Part shown: piece after piece, positions 46,482 through 59,446 of the stretch
Position numbering within the stretch: the first letter of the stretch is position 1
Layout of the letters: each line of letters starts with the position of its first letter
Origin: Pyrus communis
Taxonomy: Eukaryota; Streptophyta; Magnoliopsida; Rosales; Rosaceae
Assembly: GCF_963583255.1 (NCBI RefSeq)
Contig: NC_084816.1
Coordinates: 11,705,100-11,769,099 of the forward strand
DNA: 64,000 bases
Reading direction: 5' to 3'
Notes under the pieces: model-generated
Told to the model about the DNA's origin: nothing
Databases searched by the model: none
What the model saw: the letters and a program-made list of their open reading frames with translations, nothing else
Translations under genes and position numbers: made by a program

Positions 46482-48801
46482 ACCATTACTGCAGGAGTGC
46501 AGTTTCTTTGGAAGGCTATTTGGCAGACGTGCGTTCCAGGGAAGGGGAAGATTTATGTTTGGAGGTGTTGTCTTGATATGTTACCAACACAATCAAGCTT
46601 GAGGAAAAAGACAGTAATTACAGAAACTTCTTGTTTGTATTGTGATGGAGATTTTGAAACAGTTAACCATTTGTTTAGGGACTGCACAAGAACAGTCGCG
46701 TTGTGGTTTGCTAGTCCTTTGAGGGTCGGAAATCGCGGTGATAGACGTGGAGGTTTTATGGATTGGATGGTGGAGAGAGCAAGCTCTTTGTCAAGAGAAA
46801 GCTTCGATCTTTTCCTGATTTTAATTTAGAGCATATGGAAGGAACAAAATCCCCTTATATGGAGAGGTGTGCCCCTTCACCCACTGGATATGGTCCCTAA
46901 GGCACAAGCTTGGCTCACTGAGTATAGAAAATGGGCATGGGTGGGAAAAAAATAAAACATGGAATAAAGGTGTTTGGGTTAATATTTGAATATTGGGCTT
47001 AGAATAAAGGAAGCCCAAAGGCGCCAAAACAAATTGAACTTGCCTGAAGCCCCTCAATCAAGCCTGAAACAAATTGAAGCCTTCTCAGCCAAGGCATTGG
47101 CCAGATGTCTATGATGGAAGTGACAAGACAGAGACTAGCTCATTACCAACCAAAAAGCACTTTCTGATAGCATCAAGGTGTTAATACAAGATGACTCACT
47201 ACCCCTAAGAGCCTTTGGCCAAGAGTAAGGCCAAAGCATTCGGGCCAAATTGCCTATAAAAGCCAAGAGAGACAACATAGAAAAAGACACTTAACCAATC
47301 AAACAAAAGACATACAAACTTGCATCTCAGACAAGCAGATACCCAGAAAGCTACACTTTGTCCAGATTTTGCATCTTTTAGCCATAGATTCCCCGTAGAA
47401 AGCCATCTTTTGGTAAGATTAGAAGATCTGGTACCTTATCCTGGATTTCTAGTAGCGATTCCCTTTAGGAAACCCTGTTTGTATTTCCTGCTTACATTTC
47501 CATTTCCTAGTACCCACGACCCTTCTACAAACTCAAAGAGAAGTGGTTGTAAGACGTTTGAACCTTGCCCGACAAGGTGAAATCTTGTTCAACTTCCTTG
47601 TGTTTGTACTTATAGTTTGTACATCTGTTGTTTAAATGCATATTATGTTATGTTTTAACTCACTTGCAATGGTTTCTCACTTTAAGACCCATTTATGATC
47701 AAATCTAGCTAAGCAAGTTAACTTCACTTCTTTAAACGTTTCACTATAACCAATCGAATGATTAAGATGGCTCTGGACTCCCTTCATTTGAACATACAAA
47801 ATTATAAGTAAACCTCCTTGGTCATAAGGCAAGAAAAAGACTTAACGCAAACTTAACCCATCTGTGACAATCCTTTGATAACAAGAAGTTTAAGTATCTT
47901 GGGGCACAAGTAATCGACTTAAATCAAATCTGTTCAACATCTATTATATTGGGATAATAGTGGCACACCTAGCTCTTTCTTAATTTTGATTGTGAAGGCC
48001 CCACAAAGGCACCTTTCAAAACTAATTTTGTAATCTTCTTGTAGCACACCAAGCAGTAAGAACTCGACCAATAACCAACATCAACGCCAAGTGCCAACAC
48101 TCCAGGGGAGCTATGCCAGGGCCGAATCCTTGCCCGAACAAGAGGTATAGAGATGGAAACCTCCCGATGGTGGGTGGATTAAGTGTAATTTCGATGTGGC
48201 CTAGGATGAACACCGGGAATAGGGAGGAAATGGAGTAGTGATAAGGGATGAAAATTGTGTTTTTCTGGGGCCCTTGCACAGAAACACGAAGGCATGAAGT
48301 CCCCGTTGTTGGCGGAATTCATGGCTGCCAAAGATGTCGTGTTCTTTACAGAACAGCAGATGTACGAGAAGGTAGAGGTAGATGGGGATGCACTTATGGT
48401 TATTACTGCACTACAAAGAGATGGCTAGCTGAAGGCCTCACAATTTGGGAATGTGATTGCAGATATTCACAGGTTCTGTAGACATTTTTAGAGAGGAAGA
48501 TGAGTTTTAGTGGACATGCAGCGAATAAGGTAGCCCATCGGTTGGCTCGTTTGAGCTTATTTCGTGACAATTCTGTAACTTCATTTGAGGAACCCTGATG
48601 TAATAATTAACCTCCTCTTTGAGGATAGTAATTTGTAGTATTAGTTTTGATGCGGGACATTTTTTTTCCTTTGTTCGGGTTGAAATCTCCGGCAAGATTT
48701 TTATCGAGACCCATTTTATGCACCCTATCCTCAATGGTCGTACGTTTTATATTCTACTTAATGAATATCGTACTTTTCTCAAACATAAAAAATAAAAATA
48801 A
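46482..48801 (+). mobile_element. 5'-truncated LINE with RNase H domain, containing a solo-LTR-like insertion
   Basis: A target duplication AAAATACAACTCCTCA flanks it at 46466-46481 and 48802-48817, and it ends in an A-rich ATAAAAAATAAAA-type tail. The first coding part (46485-46830) has the zinc-binding domain that follows the reverse transcriptase (zf-RVT): FLWKAIWQTCVPGKGKIYVW, MLPTQSSLRKK, CLYCDGDFETVNHLFRDC. It ends at a TAG after LILI. The second part (about 48150-48600) matches an RNase H (RVT_3) domain: WIKCNFDVA, GVVIRDENCVFLG, SPLLAEFMAAKDVVFF, EVDGDALMVITAL. It has a stop at WP-TAG and later stops. The two parts are separated by the insertion at 46971-48004. It is inactive. Confidence 0.85.
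46971..48004. mobile_element. Solo-LTR-like insertion (about 1.03 kb)
   Basis: It interrupts the LINE between its zf-RVT and RNase H parts, and AAAGG flanks it (46966-46970 and 48005-48009). It starts TGTTTGGG and ends CCCCAC, close to but not exactly the TG..CA rule. A CCTATAAAAGCC box near 47262 would suit an LTR promoter. There is no coding capacity. A solo LTR is the best reading. Confidence 0.6.
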
Positions 48802-48949
48802 AAAATACAACTCCTCATTGATCGTGTTAATATCATTCTTAATGCATTAAAGCGATTCATAATGTTGGCATTTGATTGTGCACTAATGCTCTTTGAATTA
48901 CATTTTTCACTTTGAATATGTCATCTTGGTTAACCCATTAGTTGGGCCA

Positions 48950-50500
48950 TTATAGAGTCTAACGTTTTTTATGCCGTCCTTAATCTATCAATGACCATTT
49001 TGTAGCTTTTCCATGTCCTATATAAGCACCCTTCACTCCGTGAGATAACATGGACAAAGCAATAAGAATAACAATTGGTTAATTATATATATCTCTATTA
49101 GTGTAGATAATTATGAGGATCATATTTGAACTACATTATTGTTGGCCCATTGTGAAGCTAAGTCAACCCCCTCTTCCTTAGTGTAGATAATATTGTTTGT
49201 TCAAAAAAAAAAAAAAAAACAAAAAAATTATATGCATCTTTATTATGTTTTTCCCTTGACTAACCCCTTTTTGATATCGATCTTCAAAACTAACTTCTCT
49301 CTTAATCCATCGTTCTTTAAGTGTTATATTCATTTCCTGTATTCATACCAAAGAAAAAATTGAGTTGTTCACTCGATCAAAGTATTGTGAGTGTACGCTT
49401 ACGAGGATCATAGGGTGTTGTATCTTGGAGGGTAAGGCGCCATAACCTGTTATACTGAGACATTGTCTTAGAGGGACCAAAACTACACTTAAGGACAATG
49501 ATTACACGCCTCTACCAAAAATATCGTTCTAATCAAGTATCAACAAAGAACCATTTCTACCTTATAGAAGGTAAGTATTTTATCTTATTGGTTTATTTTA
49601 TTTGATAAATTGGGATAAAAATTTGTAATATACTAATATTTATTTTATGTGCTTTGTTGTAAGAGAAGTCGCATCCATATCGCCGAATATTTCCAACATT
49701 TTTAGCCCTTTTTGTATGGGCTCCTCATTGTTTGGGTTTAGGCACATTTTATATGTAATTATTGTTTTGGGCACAAACAATAGCCTTTATTCGTAATATA
49801 TATGCACATGTGACATCCCATTTGCACGATCCCCATATATTGGGGTAGTTTTCTACCTACATAATCTTTATAAATTGTCCGTTTGGACTTTGTTAAATTG
49901 CCTCGTGTGTGCTTGCTTTCGGTTGAGGACCAGAATTATGACAACTTGAAGATCCGAGGCTTTCTGGATCTGTGGGATTGGGTCCATTTCATCGGAGGTG
50001 TTGTGTTTGCAGTGGCCTTTTTCATTTTTCTGGTGAATGGCCTTCTTCTCTAGATTTGCGACGGTGATGGTTGGGCGACCTTTCTAGTATTTCTCTTAGG
50101 TCTTTGTTTGTGGCTAGTTTTGGGCCTTTTGTGTTGGCCTGTATATTATTCAAGTTGATGTCTACTTTATGTAAAAACATCGAGTTGTGAAATCTCTAAT
50201 TAACAAGAAAAAAAATTATATGTTTTGATGCATCCAAATAATTTAGGATTTTTTTAGTATATGTCAACAAATAATTTAACCCTTTCCCCCAAATTGCATG
50301 GGATAACCAGCATATGAAGCCTACGTGTCCCTCTTTATGCCAATGGATGAAGAGCTCAGGTCTTAATCTACAGGCTCTCCATGCATGCATATGTGTGTGT
50401 ATTCATCCATATCCGTTTCCTTGTTAACAAAGAAAGAAAGAAATCGTCAAATGCCTGCATGCAGTAAGTTGCTGCACAATTTCTCAAGATTTTCCTTGAC
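48950..50500. repeat. Partial duplicated block (no small gene)
   Basis: Matches 60590-61960 in unit 3 across the SINE tail (49150-49220), the ~110 bp dispersed motif (49905-50000) and the left arm of the inverted repeat (about 50330-50490). A second partial copy of its 49250-49700 section follows at 50500-50885. The homology breaks off before the promoter and gene would be reached. No frame is supported. Confidence 0.7.
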
Positions 50501-50885
50501 TACCCCTTTTGACATCAATCTTCAAAACTCACTTCTCTCTTAATCCATCGTTCTTCGAGTGTTATATTCATTTCCTGTGTTCATACCAAAGGAAGAATCG
50601 AGTTGTTCACTTGCTCTAAGTATTGCGGGTGTACACTTATAGGTTGTATCCTGGAGGGTAGGGCACCGTAACCTGTTACACCGAGACATTGTCTTAGTGG
50701 GGCAAAAATTACTTTTAAGGACAATGATTACATGCATCAACCTAAAATATTGTTCTAATCAAGTATCGACGAAGAACGGTTTCTACCCCACAAAAGATAA
50801 TAAAATTGTGATATACCAATATTTATCTTATGTGATTAGTTGTAGGAGAAGTAGCATTCATATCGCCGAATATTTCCAACAATCT

Positions 50886-51280
50886 TAAGAGTAGATTTTG
50901 GCTGCTGCTCCTACTACTTCTCAATCACATATATTCCTCCATGACAAATTTTTATCCACGTTAGCTACATGGATAATTTAAAAATCGAAGTGTGATTGCA
51001 ATATATGTGGAGCTTTCAGATAAATACCGCAAATTATTTGAGTCAATGAATTATTTCCTTAACTTAAACATTTCTAATAGTTCGTTACGTGAGCTTGTGT
51101 TTGTATGCCATCAAGGAGGCTAATTCCCAGTGATTTTGTGAATCTAAAGCTAACGAGCAAGGCATATGTTTTATGTGTAACTTCGATTGTTAAAACATAG
51201 TAGGTCATTCTTATATACTTTGAAAACGAAAATCAAGTACGAGTCTCATGCTTGTGCTTTATTTATTTATTTTATTTTTT
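50886..51280. other. Unassigned AT-rich DNA
   Basis: No repeat family, RNA or coding frame was recognised. Confidence 0.5.
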
Positions 51281-52640
51281 TGAGAGAATACGATAATTTT
51301 ATTAAGAGGATACATATCATGGTCAAGAAGCTCCCTAATAACATCAGGAGGTTCTTTGAACCAATGTACCGGGGAACATACGAAACTGTGGTTTCCACCA
51401 ATTCTGATAACAGGACTTGAATGTCAGAGACTATGAACCCCAAATTAGAGGTCAGCAAGGTCACCCTTAGAACCTTAGAAGCCTCCTTAGCTTCAATGGA
51501 ATCGGTCTCCACCTGCAACTTCAACAAGCCAAAACGCAGCGCCAGTCTGATTCCTTCGCGAATTGCTAGTTGCTCGACCTGTTTTATGGAGCAGCATCCT
51601 TGAGAACGCCAGCTACCTGCCACCATAAACTCCCCATTCACCCAGCGAATCACCGCTCCAGCTCCACCGACACCCTCCCCAACTTCGCAGCCCCATCGAC
51701 GTTCAATTTGACCAATTGTCTCTGGGGGCCACCCATCTCAGTTGTTTGGGCAGCTTCACACAGCTGGGGTGTAGATTAGCTTGTCTAAACTCATGCAACC
51801 GGCTGAGAGTATGCTGGGCAACTTCTATGGGATAAAAAACTTTACCTTCCCAAAGAAATTTATTACGTTCCGTCCATAAGGACCACATAAGCAGCAAAAC
51901 GGCATCGAAATTGACACCGTCTTTCTCCAACAAGTGCATTACCCATTCCTTCACCGTGTCTAAACCAGAGTCCTCCCCACTCAGCCCAACTTGAACAGCA
52001 CACCACATAGCTCGAGAAAAACTGCATTCTCCAGTCACGTATCTTAGTCTCCCACAGGGCATCACAACGAGGGTACGAAGCATCAATCCGAACCCCTTTC
52101 TTACCCAGATTAACTCTAGTCGGAAGTATATCGCTGCAAATGCGCCACCCACAAACCTTGACCTTCGGTGGAACCTGAGCCCTCCAGATGGCTTGCCACA
52201 GGTCACGATAGGCCGCGCCAGTATTGGATGAAGATGACGCCGTAAGAGACGCTAGCGCACCACTATCCAAAGCTATTTGTAAGCACTCTTCGCTGAGAAT
52301 TGGCCCGTACGATCATAATGCCACATGATCCTATCTGGTACCCCTCGAAAGCTCAACGGAATGGAACTAATTAAACGGACCTCCTCCGCGTCAAAAAGGC
52401 TGTAGAGCAGATCAACTCTCCATAGTTTATTTTCATGAGAAATCAAGTCGCTAACCAAAAGATTCTCCATAGACCGAGGGGGCGGTGTGAGAATTCTGAA
52501 AGTCAGCGGACGAGGAACCCAACGATCTCGCCAAACAGAAACCGAGGGCCCATCTCCAATAGCCCACCGTGAGTCTTCTTCCAACACAAATCTAGCCTTC
52601 ACAATACTCTTCCAGAAGCCGTGGGTGCTCCGAAGCTTCT
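51281..52640 (-). pseudogene. LINE 3' fragment: zf-RVT and RNase H
   Basis: Reading leftward, FWKSIVKARFVLEEDSRWAIG and GDGPSVSVWRDRWVPRPL open the zf-RVT region. It continues with DLWQAIWRAQVPPKVKVCGWR, CSDILPTRVNLGKKGV, DAVLLLMWSLWTERNKFLWEG and an RNase H part with VEQLAIREGIRLALRFG and VETDSIEAKEAS. There are frame changes at about 52270, 52200 and 51700. The 3' end carries an A-rich tail (T-rich at 51258-51285 on the + strand). It differs in sequence from the LINE at 46482, so it is a separate family member. Confidence 0.85.
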
Positions 52641-55480
52641 CAGAATGGAAGTCTCTTGGAAATCAATGCCTTCCTGCTGGTGATATCCCTTTGCAACCAG
52701 GCAAGCTTTAAATCTTTCAACATTACCATTAGGCTTTTTCTTGACTCTAAAGACCCACTTGCAGCCAACAACATTTTGAGAGGAAGATGGAGGTACTAAG
52801 GTCAAAGTACCCATGGATTGCAAGGCATTAAATTCATGTTGCATAGCAGACCTCCAATGAGCATGTTTAGATGCTTCCAGATATGTAGTTGGTACATCAT
52901 CAATATCTAAAGGAAGGGGATGCTTAGTAGCCACATAGGCTTTAGGCTTATAGAGAGAGGTTTTGTGAGGGAAATATGATCCGAATTGTGGACAGAACTT
53001 GAAGATTCATAATTCTATGCTTCGCCAATATCTGAACCTGAAAAAGGAGACCTTGAAGAGGACCTCGAAAGTGGAATAGAGAACTGGAGATCCATAGAAG
53101 GTGAAATAGATTCTTGAACAGCAGCTGCTACCTTAGGAAGAGATCGAAAGGGATGTGCAGTTTCATTAAACTACACATGTCTTGAAATATAAATTCTGCC
53201 AATCTGTGGGTCAAAACACCTATAACATTTGTGTTGTAAACTATACCCCCAAAAAAAACACAACTTTTTCTTTTGGCATCCAACTTTGAATGAACATAAG
53301 GCGTGAGCCATGGGAAACAACTGCAGCTAAATACTTTCAATCTGGAGTAATCTGGTGGTTTGTGAAAAAGCAATTCCCAAAGGGACTGAGATATCCTAGA
53401 TATTGGCAACCGGTTAATGAGATACACAGCCGTGGAGAATGCCTCCATCCAATAGAGACGAGGAACATTGGAAGCAACAAGTAAAGTTGTAGCAATCTTC
53501 TTAAGGTGTCTATGCTTTCTTTCTGCACAACCATTTTGTTCAAGGGTATGGGGGCAGCTTAATTGATGTAAAATGCCATGAGAACGAATAAATGACTGAA
53601 ACACAGTACTAATGAATTCATCCCCTGAATCTGAGCACAAATTTTGATTTTATTGCCAAGTAAGTGCTCTACATAATGTTTGAATACAACAAAAATAGAA
53701 TAGGCATCAGACTTTGCCTTTAATGGAAACAACCAACTATATCTACTGTGGTCGTCAACTAACAACATATAGTATTTAAAACCACTAGGTGAAGTAATAG
53801 ATCCAGGGCCTCAAAGATCATAGTGAAGCAATTAAAGGCTGTGAGTAGTAGTGGAGCTCGCAGATCCAAATAGAAGCTTATGGTTTTTAGCAAGAGCACA
53901 ATCTGAACAAAAGAAATCAACAGTGGTCTTGCCTTGTATAGCAAGGTTATTGCTAGAAAGAACCTTTCGAAAAAGTGAGGAAGACGGATGACCCAATCTT
54001 CGATGCCAAATCTTCACATTAGCTTTGACACTTATTAAAGCTGATGGTGATAAAGGGATGGTGTGAATGGAACCTTGCAGTGGATAAAACCTGTCTCTAA
54101 CTTGGCCCCGCAAAAGCATTTTCCTCGAAGCACGATCCTTTACAGTGGATCCATCAGGGTTAATAGTCAAAGAGCAATTATTATCTTTGAGAAATTGATA
54201 AGTAGATAGTAAATTGTGCTTCATATGTGGAACATGCAGTACATTACTCAACTTAAAAGAAGTATAAGGAGTATGTAAAGAAGAGGAACCAATATTTTGG
54301 ATAGACAGACCTTTACCATCTCCTATGTAGACTTTGTCTTCACCTGTGTAGGGAGATGACATAGAGAGATTGACAATGTCATTTGTAATATGGGATGGAG
54401 CTCTAGAGTCCAGTAGCCAAGATGGAGAGGATTTGGAAGAGTAGTGAGCACACAAAGCAGCAAGCTTGGCTAATCGTACTCTTTCAAAGGTCTCGAGATT
54501 CATCCTAGCGAAATAGTCTATGAAAAACCATGATAATTGGACTTGGAACCTTGAGGAGTACGATTTTGAGTACCACATTGATTGCCATTGAAAGAACCAC
54601 GATTGGTATTGTGATTTCGATTCCTTCTGTTGAAGTGCGATTTTGTCTCCCACGATTAGAATTATGACAGAAGGAAGACTAAAGTGGTTGATTGTATAGA
54701 GCAAAGGCCTGTGCAGAAGGGTTTGGTAACAATGGTGCCTGAGACTAAACAGAAAAGGCATGAAATGGCTTAGTGACAAAAGAACAGTTTGCTTGCTACG
54801 AGCCATAGACAGTTCTTTAGTAAGCAGTAGACCATGCAATTCATCAAGGGAGGTAGAAGACAAGTCAGCATGATAGAGTTAATGAAGGACTCAAATTCAT
54901 CATGTCGGCCATGAAGTGTTGCTGCAATTAGGTTTCGATTAGAGACTGGTGCACCAATGATTGTGAGAGAATATGAAATTTCCTTAATATGTTGAAGATA
55001 TTCTAAGATTGATTGAGAGCCATTCTGAATGGACTGAAGACAAGAGCAAAGCTGATGAACATGAGCATCAGAAACTCAACCAAAACGTTGTTCAAGTTTC
55101 TGCCATAGCTCTCGAGATGTGGATACTCCAACCGTGAAAGGAATTAGATCTTCAGAGAGCGTCGAATTTAACCAGATTAACAGATTTTGATCTTTCTCAA
55201 ACCACTACTCAAACGCTGGATTCATAGATTGATCAGGAAGAAGAGCAGCCGGACATGGCTCAGTACCATCAATGAGGCTAATAAGCTTGTATTGACGAAG
55301 AATTGGAGCAAACAAGGCTCGCCATGGGAGATAATTGGTGTGCTTGAGCTTGATTGGCACCACACTACCAATGTTTTGAATTGTAACAGATAAATACGAA
55401 TTTGGAGAGGGATATCTTTTAGAGGAATTAGGGTTCGGAGATGATGATTCAATTTCATCCATCCACCTTGCTCCAAGCAT
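52599..55480 (-). pseudogene. Ty1/Copia gag-pol, truncated and degenerate
   Basis: Reading leftward, in order: the gag N-terminus (55480-55205, SVVPIKLKHTNYLPWRALF, then a stop) and further gag in broken frames to about 54880. Next come a protease-proximal and GAG_pre-integrase region at 54863-53832 (SWLLDSRAPSHIT with the protease D replaced in an altered DSGA-type motif, and IWHRRLGHPSSSLFRKV). Then the integrase core (CSDSGDEFIS, HGILHQLSCPHTLEQNGCAERKHRH) at 53640-53128, and the start of the reverse transcriptase (WRSAMQHEFNALQ, GCKWVFRVKKKPNG, CLVAKGYHQQEGIDFQET) at 52934-52640. The catalytic RT and RNase H are missing because LINE sequence follows directly. Confidence 0.88.
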
Positions 55481-55655
55481 ATGCTATCCATTCCAAGCCC
55501 AAAACTGCTCCAAAATGCACTTTCTTGCTACTTTAGCCATATGGACCTACAAACACACGAAAATAGCTCAAAATACTAAAATAACTATGAACTAACAACA
55601 TAAATGTAAGAAAACAAGCTAACTAAGTTGCCTAAATATACTCCTATCAATAATA
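55475..55655. repeat. LTR end fragment related to the young LTR element
   Basis: About 180 bp match the terminal part of the LTRs at 9230-9417 and 16276-16466 with moderate divergence. Shared words include GGACCTACAAACACACGAAA and ACTCCTATCA at the edge. It is an older relative, probably left by a truncated element. Confidence 0.7.
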
Positions 55656-57590
55656 CACCTTTCCAAAAGGAATTATTCAAGACAGCTCCAATTAAGTAAA
55701 ATGAGATACACTAATAAGATCTTAGCCTCCAGTAATTTTATACTTAATAGTCTCAATCAAAGACATTCCCACCACCCATGTACAAATGGGGATTATGGTA
55801 ATAACAATCAAGAACTGCCTTTATTTGGAACCAAAGCATAAAGCAAAAACTTTGGATTAATAAATTAATCCACATATAGGTATATTTCGAATCCAATTGG
55901 TCAAAAGTGCAAGCCATACGGTAGGATTTTAGACCATCCACTTTAAGGACTCATTTCACCAATTCAGCTCACTTTGTTCATACATGGTGCCCCACATAAA
56001 GATCCATAATACACACACACAAATATATTTTGTAACTGAAACGACAAACAAAGGCTAATTAGATCATTATTTAAGGTAACATCTTTTCTACACTATTTAG
56101 AAGAACAAAGGTATGATGATGTATCTACATGAGTCCTACGAATTTTAATCGTGTGTTTTAGTATATAAATAAATAGCATATATTGTGTCCGATCAACCGT
56201 AAGATTAAATATGTGAAATTTTATATGCTATCTTCAAGATGTCTTTCTAGTAGCAACCCAAACCAGAAAGCTTTTCACAAAACAACAACAAAAAAAGAAA
56301 AAAAAAAAAAAAAGAAAAAAAAAAAAAGAAAAACACAAAATTGACACTTCTGGTAATTTGGGTACATCCATACTAGATAGTTATATCTTTTAATTTGATT
56401 GATACTACAAGATGGATGAATCGGGCATACAATCTCATATATAAAATAAATGCCTATCCACTTGAGGTACAAGTTTCATGTTATAATCTTTTTTTATTTT
56501 ATTTTATTTATTTATTTATTTTTATTTCAAGAGTTTATTTCATAACTGAATTTGGAATACTACCCTCTCCCCACTACCATGAACAAGTTATATTAACTTA
56601 GAAGACATGTTCTACAACACCACACCTGCAAGGCTGCAATGGTGGTTGTGAACAAGTTTGTATCAAAGCTAATGTCATAGTTGACACTTGACTCTCAACA
56701 GGTAATGTTGGGCGACTATATGTGCGAAAAGAACAAAGGAGAGCTGCACCTTAACAACTAGCAACCCATCTGACATGTAACGTCACACGTCACGTAAATG
56801 CTCCTTATATACATAAAACCTTGCACTCGACAGATTATATGTATACTATATAAATAAAACTAAATAAAACCAAGTGTTATAATTAACCCAAATGTGAAAT
56901 TGAGTTTAGTAATGCTAGCCAATGCTAAAGTTCGACGAAACAAGACTGCTAAGGAAAACCCATGAATGAATCATCAACTCCCCATCCACAGATGTAACAC
57001 AAAAACAAATATTTTTTTATAGAACACGCAATTGACATACAAAGTCCAGCACAAACTCAGCTGGGACAAGTAGCTATTAAGGAAAACCCATGAACGAATC
57101 ATGAACTTGTTCATGATCTGATTAAGTAGCTGAAATTAATAAAAATTGCAAGCAACTAACAAGCAATTATCAAAGCATTAGATTTCGAGCAACTAGAGAG
57201 CAATAAATTATAAAAATCAAAGCATATTAGAACCCTAATTATAAAGCAATTATCAAAGCATGAAATAATCCTAAAATTACAAAAATTAAAAATTCCTAAA
57301 ATTTTCTAGAACCCTAATTCCTAAAATTAAAAATTCCTAAAATTTTCCAGTACCCTAATTTCTAACTTTACTAGAGTTAAATAAATTGAAAAATTACCTC
57401 AGAGAAAGAGTGTGACAGAGATTGAGTGAGAAAGAGGGCTATAGGAGGAGGAAGAAAGAGTGCGAGGGGGCGAGACGGCGAGACGGTGAGAGGGTGACAG
57501 AGATTTAGTGAGAAAGAGGGTTGTCGGAGGGAGAGAAGAGAGAAAAGTTACATGAGAGAGAGTTTACAGGGAGGAATAGCTAAGGGGAAA
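55656..57590. other. Unassigned intergenic DNA
   Basis: AT-rich, with an A-rich run at 56285-56335, a T-rich run near 56488-56525 and a purine-rich GAGA stretch at 57400-57560. Short direct repeats of CCTAAAATTAAAAATTCCTAAAATTTTC occur near 57270-57350. No gene, RNA or element could be identified. Confidence 0.5.
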
Positions 57591-59446
57591 GTGTTTGGCA
57601 TTTCAGTTAAATCTTGAGATTCTTGTGCGATGAATAGAAAGGTATTCGTCGTGTAAAATATTCAAATTTTCACAAAATTATTTTGGCGCCCGCCCACAAA
57701 GTCAAAATTTTAGCTCCTTGTGTGATGAAAATGAATGTCGTCGTCGCACAAAGAACATATGCGCTACAAATACCTTCATGTTCGTCGCGCAATAAGCTGA
57801 AAATTTAATTTACCCAGGTCAATTTTTTTTAATTTAAATTTATTCAAATAAAAACAATTTATTTATAACATAAGATGAATATATTACAAAAAATATCATT
57901 TCATATGTTGTACAAAGCAGTCACAAATAAATTGCATTATTCATCATCCAACCTATAATAACTTTCACTATCGTCGCTATCCTCATTTTCAGTCTCCCAT
58001 TCCTCTTCCTAGATTGGTATGTCACCGTCGTCGTTTAGGCCCACTACAACATCATATTGCGGAAGATTACCGAGGTCAATTGGAATAGAATGAAACAGTA
58101 TTTCGATAGAAGCCACACCTTGTATCTGAAACGGTTATTAGATAAGATTTGTATCTTGAAGTGTTTCCACATCATTTTCCATTGAAGATTCTAAACGCTG
58201 GTCAACAACATTATCGACGTCATCGTCAGTAGGCCTTGTTCTGGTATAGTATACACATTCCTTTAATCCGTCTTCTGAACAACTTTCCAACCTCTCGTAG
58301 ATTTATGGTCATCTACATACACGATATGTTTTGCCATGTTTGCCAAAATGTAAGGGCAAGTTCTGTTAGTGTTCACAGATAGTAAACCATGGTCGATTTT
58401 AACACTTCCTTACCTATTTGAGTTTGTATCAAACCATAGACACTTAAACATGATCACTTGGCATTGGTCTTTGTAAAGCAATTACACGACACTTGTTAGT
58501 TTGCCATAAAAATCAATGTATGTACTTTCGCCTCCACCTGGGACATGAACCCTACTATTTTGTGTACACAACTTCTCATCTCCTACAGCCCCCAAAAACT
58601 TGACGCCGTTAACATGGTAACCTAACAACAATTCAGTGTGAATCGGTCCGAACGCCATGTTATATAACTCTTCACTGTAAGTGGGGGAATTCGATGCTTT
58701 CAATTGATTCACCTAACATTATACAAAAATAGACACCTATTAGTTTGAGAAAATTAAATACTACAATATATGTCAAATAAAAAACACTTATAACTTACAT
58801 ATTCGAGAAACCACTGTGGAAACAATTCACGGTGTTTCTTGGCATGCAAATATGATGGATGTTCTCGCTTCATCATCTCTTCATGTTTATCTAGGTATGC
58901 CATTGTCCAGTATGAACCAATGCGCTACCTCCATGTCATTTTTGGAAAACGACTAGCCTCGTACAAGATCTCCAAAGGGTTATGAGCTTTAGGCAAAAGC
59001 AGAAAGTTTCTCCTTTCTCACACCCTTGTCATTATTGCGTTGAGATGATTGAAAATCATTTCCACATGTTTTAAATACATTCCAAAAAATGTAAGCGACT
59101 CATATTGAACCCAAGCCTCTATAATTTATCCTTCGGGCTTCGCCTTGTTGCGTACACTTTTTTTCGACTCCCCAAGAAGCTTGCCAAAATAAAACTATAC
59201 AATACAAATTAGTAAGCCTCAATTAATGACGAATAAACAAATGATGAGGATTATATACCTTTGTCCTGGATACATCCAATGATAGTTGGCAGGATCAGCA
59301 GGCAGTGCCTCTTCCGGCAAGTGAACCATCACGCTGATCATACTTGTGAAGAAAGCTAGAGGAAATATCATCTCAAACTTGCATAGGACTTGGACGATGT
59401 CATGGCGCAACTGATTAACATCTGCCTTTTGCAACGTTCTTGACAT
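57591..59446 (-). pseudogene. CACTA TNP2-like C-terminal fragment with subterminal repeats
   Basis: Second copy of the fragment at 35030-36506. DUF4218-like sequence lies at 59446-59260 (VNQLRHDIVQVLCKFEMIF, MVHLPEEALPADPANYHWMY). DUF4216-like sequence lies at 58712-58320 (GGGESTYIDFYGKLTSVV, then frame breaks). An acidic C-terminus at about 58020-57930 has a TAG. To its left, 57610-57790 has repeated words such as TCGTCGCACAAA and TTCGTCGCGCAA in both orientations, as in CACTA subterminal arrays. The terminal CACTA motif was not found. Its right edge at about 59450 equals that of the unit 2 copy. Confidence 0.78.

Noticed and set aside
52487..52711. Plus-strand ORFs across the Copia/LINE junction and the 51187-51779 area
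   Set aside because: They are antisense to recognisable retroelement coding sequence.
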